Below are positions 14,581-17,639 of a stretch of DNA of 17,639 bases, in pieces. Position 1 is the stretch's first letter. Each line of letters starts with the position of its first letter. The position numbers and the translations under genes are program-made. This DNA is from Prevotella sp. UBA4376 (lineage in GTDB: Bacteria > Bacteroidota > Bacteroidia > Bacteroidales > Bacteroidaceae). Location: positions 1 through 17,639 of the forward strand of contig DGRY01000020.1 in assembly GCA_002391185.1 (NCBI GenBank), written 5' to 3'. The notes beneath the pieces are model-generated. The model was not told the origin of the DNA. It saw only the letters and a program-made list of their open reading frames with translations, and made no database searches.

Positions 14581-15330
14581 ATGGAAATAAAAGCTATTCG
14601 CATGTTTGATCACGGCTTTATGAACCAGCCGTTTGCCTTTGGTGGAGAAGAAGGAAAAGAAAATTTTGATGAGCAGATAATCTATCGCAGCAGTTTGCAA
14701 AACTATCTTATTGACACAGGTTCCGAGGTGATACTGGTTGACACAGGATTCCAAAACGATTTCAAGGCTCCCGAAAAACAGCTTGGTGCGCCATTGTATA
14801 TGGGCGAGAAAGTCAACGATTACATGGTTGCCTTTGCTCAGCTTGGCTATCGCCCCGAGCAAGTAACCAAGATTCTTGTCACACACAAGCATCCCGACCA
14901 TGCTGCAGCGTTGGGCTATTTTTCCAAAGCAAAGATTTATATCGGTGCCGAAGATGCCGATGCCTTGAATCTCAATGGCGATAACATTGTGCGTGCCGAC
15001 TATTCTGATGGCGCATATCACAATTTTCCAAAATCGCAGCGCATTGCCGAGGGCATATACTTTATTGAGGCTCGTGGGCACACCAAGGGCAACAGCATAG
15101 TTGTTGTTGAGGCGGATGGACTCTACTATCTCATACATGGCGATGTTACCTATTGCGATGCCGCATTGAAGGCAAACAAGCTCAGCATTGTTTTTGAAGA
15201 CATTGCTGCTGCACGCACAACACTCAACCAGGTGCGTGAGTTTATTAGCAATAACCCCACCGTTTACCTCTCAACACATTGCCCCGAAGGCTACGAGAAC
15301 CTGCAAATGAAACGGGTGATGAAGTTGTAG
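14581..15330 (+). CDS. Metallo-beta-lactamase-fold hydrolase (lactonase-like subgroup)
   Basis: 249 residues, cytoplasmic (no signal peptide). The metal site is complete: THKHPDH gives His102, His104, Asp106 and His107; GHTKGNS gives His167; HGDVTYCD gives Asp188; STHCPEG gives His233. The order and spacing match the MBL fold, and overall length and pattern resemble the N-acyl-homoserine-lactone lactonase/AttM-like subgroup, although Bacteroidales are not known for AHL signalling, so the substrate should be left open. LIDTGSEVILVDTGF (43-57) is the usual second strand with its bound Asp. The ATG follows CAATAACATT and fits the family start. The gene stands alone between a strong terminator and its own short terminator at 15385. 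Confidence 0.87.
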   Translation: MEIKAIRMFDHGFMNQPFAFGGEEGKENFDEQIIYRSSLQNYLIDTGSEVILVDTGFQNDFKAPEKQLGAPLYMGEKVNDYMVAFAQLGYRPEQVTKILVTHKHPDHAAALGYFSKAKIYIGAEDADALNLNGDNIVRADYSDGAYHNFPKSQRIAEGIYFIEARGHTKGNSIVVVEADGLYYLIHGDVTYCDAALKANKLSIVFEDIAAARTTLNQVREFISNNPTVYLSTHCPEGYENLQMKRVMKL

Positions 15331-15338
15331 GTGCGCGA

Positions 15339-15352
15339 AGCGAAGCTTCGCT
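15339..15352. repeat. 14-bp perfect palindrome after the hydrolase gene
   Basis: AGCGAAGCTTCGCT, nine bases after the stop, may add to 3'-end folding. It is followed by an A-rich run of AAATGATA-like units (15353-15383). Confidence 0.6.
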
Positions 15353-15384
15353 AAATGATAAATGAAAAATGATAAATGATAAAG

Positions 15385-15402
15385 AAGCGCAAAGCGCTTT
15401 TT
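15385..15402 (+). terminator. Short intrinsic terminator of the hydrolase gene
   Basis: AAGCGC (15385-15390), loop AAA, GCGCTT (15394-15399), running into TTTTT (15398-15402). It has the correct form and lies 55 bases past the stop. Confidence 0.7.
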
Positions 15403-15443
15403 AAATCTTTCAATCTTTCATTATTTACTTCTCTCGTTTGTTT

Positions 15444-15486
15444 GGATGCACCAGCTTTGCTGACTGCATCCACTCGGTCAGTGACC
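15444..15486. repeat. Stable nested hairpin plus short palindrome
   Basis: GGATGCA (15444-15450) pairs with TGCATCC (15465-15471), and inside it CAGC-TTT-GCTG (15452-15462) continues the stem: 11 pairs with a small internal loop. GGTCA-G-TGACC (15476-15486) follows directly. A frame of 87 codons crosses this (15376-15639) but starts inside the terminator and looks non-coding. It could be a REP-like element or the core of a small RNA; no promoter was found before it. Confidence 0.5.
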
Positions 15487-15512
15487 TTAGGTTGCATCTT
15501 TCAATTTTACTT

Positions 15513-15542
15513 GGGGCTAACCAACCTGCTTGAGTTGCTTGC
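15513..15542 (+). repeat. Dispersed repeat, second copy at 13935-13963
   Basis: GGGGCTAACCAACCTGCTTG.. at 15513 matches GGGGCTAACCAACTTGCTGC.. at 13935: 13 identical bases, then similar ones ending in CTTGC. Both copies lie in gene-free stretches 3' to genes. It is probably a genome-wide intergenic repeat. Confidence 0.5.
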
Positions 15543-15560
15543 TGCAAAGTTTATGATTTT

Positions 15561-15789
15561 ACTAAAGTTTCGCAAATGCATGTTTTTTCAAGAATTAGAG
15601 AATTTTTGGCATACGCCCTTGCATTATATACTCTACTGAATTATAAAGAATTAAAGCAAGTTTTGTTATACTACCTTCCATAAATTCTTATAAATTCAAC
15701 TTACATTCATACTATAGAACAAAGACGTTAGCAAAAATTCTCTAATTCTCTAATTCTTGATTTTATATATCTACTTGCGAAAGTTCAGT
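15561..15789. mobile_element. 229-bp foldback element, MITE-like
   Basis: The left arm 15561-15610 (ACTAAAGTTTCGCAA..., then TCAAGAATTAGAG... from 15588) is the imperfect inverse of the right arm 15731-15789, which read on the minus strand gives ACTGAACTTTCGCAAGT..., then TCAAGAATTAGAG.... The arms differ by small gaps, including an extra AATTAGAG-like unit on the right. Inside, TGAATTATAAAGAATT (around 15637-15653) and TAAATTCTTATAAATTCA (around 15681-15698) continue the inverted symmetry, so the whole element folds back. There is no coding capacity. Flanks GATTTT (15555-15560) and GATTTA (15790-15795) may be a target duplication. A third copy of the terminus is at 17619-17639. No transposase is present here, so movement would need one elsewhere. 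Confidence 0.65.
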
Positions 15790-15814
15790 GATTTAAAAAA
15801 ACAAAGTTAAAAAT

Positions 15815-15845
15815 AGGGTGAACGTTGATGCGTTCACCCTTTATT
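15815..15845 (+). terminator. Strong hairpin terminator ahead of the ATPase promoter
   Basis: AGGGTGAACG (15815-15824), loop TTGATG, CGTTCACCCT (15831-15840), then TTTATT: a perfect 10-bp stem with A-rich sequence before and T-rich after. It insulates the ATPase gene from upstream reading, and follows no identified gene other than the foldback element. Confidence 0.7.
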
Positions 15846-15883
15846 AATGCGCTTGTTAGGGGTGTAATAGAAGATAAGTTTGT

Positions 15884-15920
15884 AATTATACAAAAATGCG
15901 TTACGCAAATTTGTATAATT
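15884..15920. promoter_or_regulatory. 37-base inverted repeat overlapping the ATPase promoter (putative operator)
   Basis: AATTATACAAAAATGCG (15884-15900), spacer TTA, CGCAAATTTGTATAATT (15904-15920): 15 of 17 positions pair. The right arm contains the TTTG (15910-15913) that is the best -33 box for the gene, so a bound repressor would exclude sigma. Autoregulation by the gene product, which has a winged-helix-like end, is one possibility (inference). Confidence 0.65.
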
Positions 15921-15941
15921 GAAAATTTGTTTTTATTTTTG
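15910..15941 (+). promoter_or_regulatory. Promoter of the ATPase gene
   Basis: TTTG at 15910-15913, a 20-base spacer, then TATTTTTG at 15934-15941, with the same geometry as the LytTR gene promoter. Transcription should start near 15946, leaving a leader of about 20 bases. Confidence 0.7.
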
Positions 15942-15965
15942 TATTCGTAACCAGTAAGCAACAAG

Positions 15966-17084
15966 ATGATAAGGAATCCTTTTTTGACATATGGCTATAA
16001 TGGTCCAGAGTATTTCTGCGATAGAGTAGAAGAAACGAAGCGTTTGACTTCGTTACTTGTTAATGGTAATCATGTGGCACTCATATCGCCAAGAAGAATG
16101 GGTAAGACAGGACTTATTCGTCATTGCTTTTCCCAGCAAGAGATACAAGATAATTTCTATTTGTTTGTAGTTGATATTTATGCTACAAAGTCGTTGGCAG
16201 AGTTGACTTATGAATTAGGTAGAGTAATTCTTTCTGAACTGAAATCGAAGGGACGTAAGGCTTGGGAAAGGTTTATACAGGTAGTATCTTCGTTACGAAC
16301 AGGCATATCATTGGATTCTATGGGGCAGCCAAGTTGGAATCTTGAGATAGGCGATATACAGTCGCCTCAAATGTCGCTTAATGAGATTTTTCAATATCTA
16401 AAAACAGCCGATAGACCTTGTCTTGTTGCTATCGACGAGTTTCAAGCTATTATGGATTATCCTGAACAGAATGTAGAAGCCCTTCTTAGAACTCACATTC
16501 AGGATTGTAATAATGCGTGGTTTGTTTTTTCTGGTTCAAAGCGTCATATGATGGGCGAAATGTTTTCGTCGCCAGCAAGGCCATTTTATCAAAGTGCATC
16601 AACAATGTTTTTGAAACCAATATCACTTGAGGCATATACGTCGTTCATCACACATCATTTTGAGCAGGGAGGAAAACATATAACATCAGAAGCTGTTCAG
16701 TATATGTATGAAAAATTTGAAGGAACCACGTGGTACATACAAAAGATTTGTAATGAATTGTATGCAATGACAGAGCCAAACTCTACATGCGGTGTAAAAG
16801 AAGTGGAAGTGGCTATAAATATGGCTGTGGAAGAAAAAAGCGACACATACCAAGATTTAATGACGCGACTCACTGTAAAACAAAAGGCTCTTTTGATAGC
16901 TTTGGCTCATGCAGGGGAGAATGTTCAGCCTACCAGTGGAGATTTTATCAAGAAATATCATCTCACAACAGCAAGTGCAGTACAACGAAGTTTATCAGCC
17001 TTACAAGAAAAAGATATTATAACCAGTAGTAATGGGAAATATCATATTTATGATTACTTTTTATATTATTGGTTGAATCAATAA
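15966..17084 (+). CDS. P-loop ATPase of the ATPase_2/STAND-like type with C-terminal winged helix
   Basis: 372 residues, soluble. Near the N-terminus NPF..YG (4-10) and DRVEE (19-23) are typical of this group. Walker A is ISPRRMGKTGL (40-50; Lys47, Thr48). Walker B is PCLVAIDEFQ (151-160; Asp157, Glu158). A sensor-like strand FVFSGS lies at 186-191. The helical lid FEGTTWYIQKICNELYAM precedes a winged-helix-like tail from about 300 (LTVKQKALLIALAHAG, AVQRSLSALQEKDII). This matches the 'ATP-binding protein' families common in Bacteroidetes and archaea, related to STAND/MNS NTPases. Their roles are mostly unknown; some STAND relatives act in defence, but there is no effector domain or nuclease partner here. 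The gene stands alone, behind an operator-like inverted repeat, between a MITE-like element and tandem repeats, which suggests an accessory locus. Confidence 0.8.
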   Translation: MIRNPFLTYGYNGPEYFCDRVEETKRLTSLLVNGNHVALISPRRMGKTGLIRHCFSQQEIQDNFYLFVVDIYATKSLAELTYELGRVILSELKSKGRKAWERFIQVVSSLRTGISLDSMGQPSWNLEIGDIQSPQMSLNEIFQYLKTADRPCLVAIDEFQAIMDYPEQNVEALLRTHIQDCNNAWFVFSGSKRHMMGEMFSSPARPFYQSASTMFLKPISLEAYTSFITHHFEQGGKHITSEAVQYMYEKFEGTTWYIQKICNELYAMTEPNSTCGVKEVEVAINMAVEEKSDTYQDLMTRLTVKQKALLIALAHAGENVQPTSGDFIKKYHLTTASAVQRSLSALQEKDIITSSNGKYHIYDYFLYYWLNQ

Positions 17085-17090
17085 GCCATC

Positions 17091-17150
17091 GCTCATAGGT
17101 TACTCTTGTCTGTCTCTTGTTTTTGTCTTGCCTTAACCGTAGTTATGAGC
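17091..17150 (+). terminator. Inverted repeat after the ATPase gene, possible terminator
   Basis: GCTCATA+GGTTA (17091-17102) pairs with TAACC (17134-17138) and TATGAGC (17144-17150), leaving GTAGT bulged. The enclosed 31 bases are T-rich. The structure starts 6 bases after the stop. It may end the transcript or be an element boundary. Confidence 0.45.
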
Positions 17151-17220
17151 AACCAAATTTCCAGCTATTTCTTTTCAATTCAATTTAACATCACGTCATT
17201 TGTCTGATGAACCTAAATTT

Positions 17221-17397
17221 TGCTCTGCTCTCGCCTTCGAGATGTTGTTGATTTCATCGAACCATCTCTTGTCTCGGCATAGTCAAAAAAAAAATTTGCT
17301 CTGCTCTCGCCTTCGAGATGTTGTTGATTTCATCGAACCATCTCTTGTCTCGGCATAGTCAAAAAAAATTTTTTGCTCTGCTCTCGCCTTCGAGATG
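17221..17397 (+). repeat. 76/77-bp tandem direct repeat, 2.3 copies
   Basis: Copy 1 begins at 17221 (TGCTCTGCTCTCGCCTTCG), copy 2 at 17297 and partial copy 3 at 17374, giving periods of 76 and 77. The two full copies are identical apart from the length of the A/T run that separates units (around 17285-17296 and 17361-17373). Each unit contains TTCGAGATG and, 18 bases later, the inverse CATCTC (for example 17239-17244 with 17263-17268), so units can form hairpins. No spacers as in CRISPR and no reading frame. The near identity points to recent duplication. Confidence 0.85.
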
Positions 17398-17449
17398 GTT
17401 TCGAGATGCGTTCGAGATGATATAGGAGGAATATAGGACTCATATAGGA
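17389..17449 (+). repeat. Two consecutive runs of 11-bp-phased repeats
   Basis: TTCGAGATG occurs at 17389, 17400 and 17411, exactly 11 bases apart; directly after, ATATAGGA occurs at 17420, 17431 and 17442, again exactly 11 apart. The first run grows out of the truncated third copy of the 76-bp repeat. Phasing near one helical turn puts all copies on one face of the DNA. The ATATAGGA run resembles intergenic repeats I recall from other Bacteroidetes, but this is unverified. Confidence 0.75.
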
Positions 17450-17618
17450 GAAATAATAAAAATGATTTACAGTTTTAATAAGCTCTGTAAAACCACTAAA
17501 AACTAAAATTTTAAGTTTCTGGGCAGGCAGAAAATTTTTCTTAGGCAGGAAATAAAAATGGGCTAACTAAAGAAAAAATATAAGTAGCTTGAAAATAATT
17601 TACACTTTTATCAACATT
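17450..17618. other. A/T-rich gene-free stretch
   Basis: No credible reading frame, promoter box or strong hairpin is seen. GGCAGG occurs twice (within 17522-17550) around AAAATTTTTC, without further structure. It separates the phased repeats from the foldback-element terminus at the window edge. Confidence 0.5.
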
Positions 17619-17639
17619 ACTGAAGTTTCGTAAGTGAAT
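17619..17639 (+). repeat. Third copy of the foldback-element terminus, cut by window end
   Basis: ACTGAAGTTTCGTAAGT.. at 17619 agrees with the minus-strand right terminus of the element at 15561-15789 in 17 of 21 positions, and is oriented as a left end. A second element may therefore start here and continue beyond the window. Confidence 0.55.

Noticed and set aside
14581..15330. Firm assignment as quorum-quenching AHL lactonase
   Set aside because: The metal motif is shared by many MBL-fold enzymes, and nothing in the context supports AHL chemistry, so only the fold and subgroup resemblance are claimed.
15376..15639. 87-codon open frame on the plus strand
   Set aside because: Its ATG lies just before and the frame runs through the terminator hairpin, then through the stem-loop and the left arm of the foldback element. 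No promoter box, no recognisable domain, composition unlike the neighbouring genes.
15966..17084. Calling the ATPase a known anti-phage system component
   Set aside because: Only an ATPase core and winged-helix-like end are visible, no effector or partner gene in the window.
17221..17397. CRISPR array
   Set aside because: Units are 76-77 bp and abut with only an A/T run between; no unique spacers and no cas genes.

Overview
The window looks like a chromosomal segment from a Bacteroidales bacterium, most probably Prevotella in the broad sense. Signs are: outer-membrane barrels with carboxypeptidase-regulatory N-termini, a lipobox of the Bacteroidetes type (LASC followed by G), near absence of Shine-Dalgarno sites, and promoters of the Bacteroidetes sigma form (TTTG, 19-20 bases, TAnnTTTG) that I can place before most transcription units. 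The genus is inferred from general resemblance, not from a marker gene.

Layout. (1) 1-2325: a TonB-dependent receptor whose 5' end lies outside the window. (2) 2420-9551: an envelope-related cluster. It holds a small LiaF-like membrane protein; a one-piece transmembrane regulator with a lipobox, TPR-like periplasmic region, one membrane helix and a cytoplasmic LytTR DNA-binding domain; then two tandem paralogous outer-membrane barrels. The promoters of the LiaF-like gene and of the barrel pair, which flank the regulator gene on both sides, share a roughly 26-base motif placed exactly 54 bases before the -7 box in both. The regulator's own promoter lacks it. I infer a local regulon driven by the LytTR protein. 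(3) 9556-10398, minus strand: a BASS-family transporter whose -7 box is so close to its ATG that the mRNA should be leaderless. (4) 10657-13908: one continuous reading frame joining a full CutC domain to a signal-peptide-like segment, a transglutaminase-like domain and a thioredoxin-like tail, parts that ought to live in different compartments.

(5) 13909-14580 has no protein gene but much structure: a terminator hairpin, a large foldback region, two related 14-bp palindromes, a good promoter and a strong intrinsic terminator about 130 bases downstream, so probably a small RNA or an attenuated leader. (6) 14581-15330: a metallo-beta-lactamase-fold hydrolase with a complete metal site. (7) 15331-15965: terminators, a stable hairpin, a dispersed repeat and a 229-bp foldback element that looks like a MITE, then a promoter whose -33 box lies inside a 37-base inverted repeat. 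(8) 15966-17084: a Walker-type ATPase with a C-terminal winged-helix-like region. (9) 17085-17639: an accessory-looking end with a 76/77-bp tandem repeat, two runs of 11-bp-phased repeats, and at the very edge another copy of the MITE terminus.

No tRNA, rRNA, CRISPR array or transposase gene was seen. The most promising items are the LytTR regulator with its paired promoter motif, the CutC-transglutaminase fusion, the candidate small RNA behind twin palindromes, and the repeat-rich surroundings of the ATPase.
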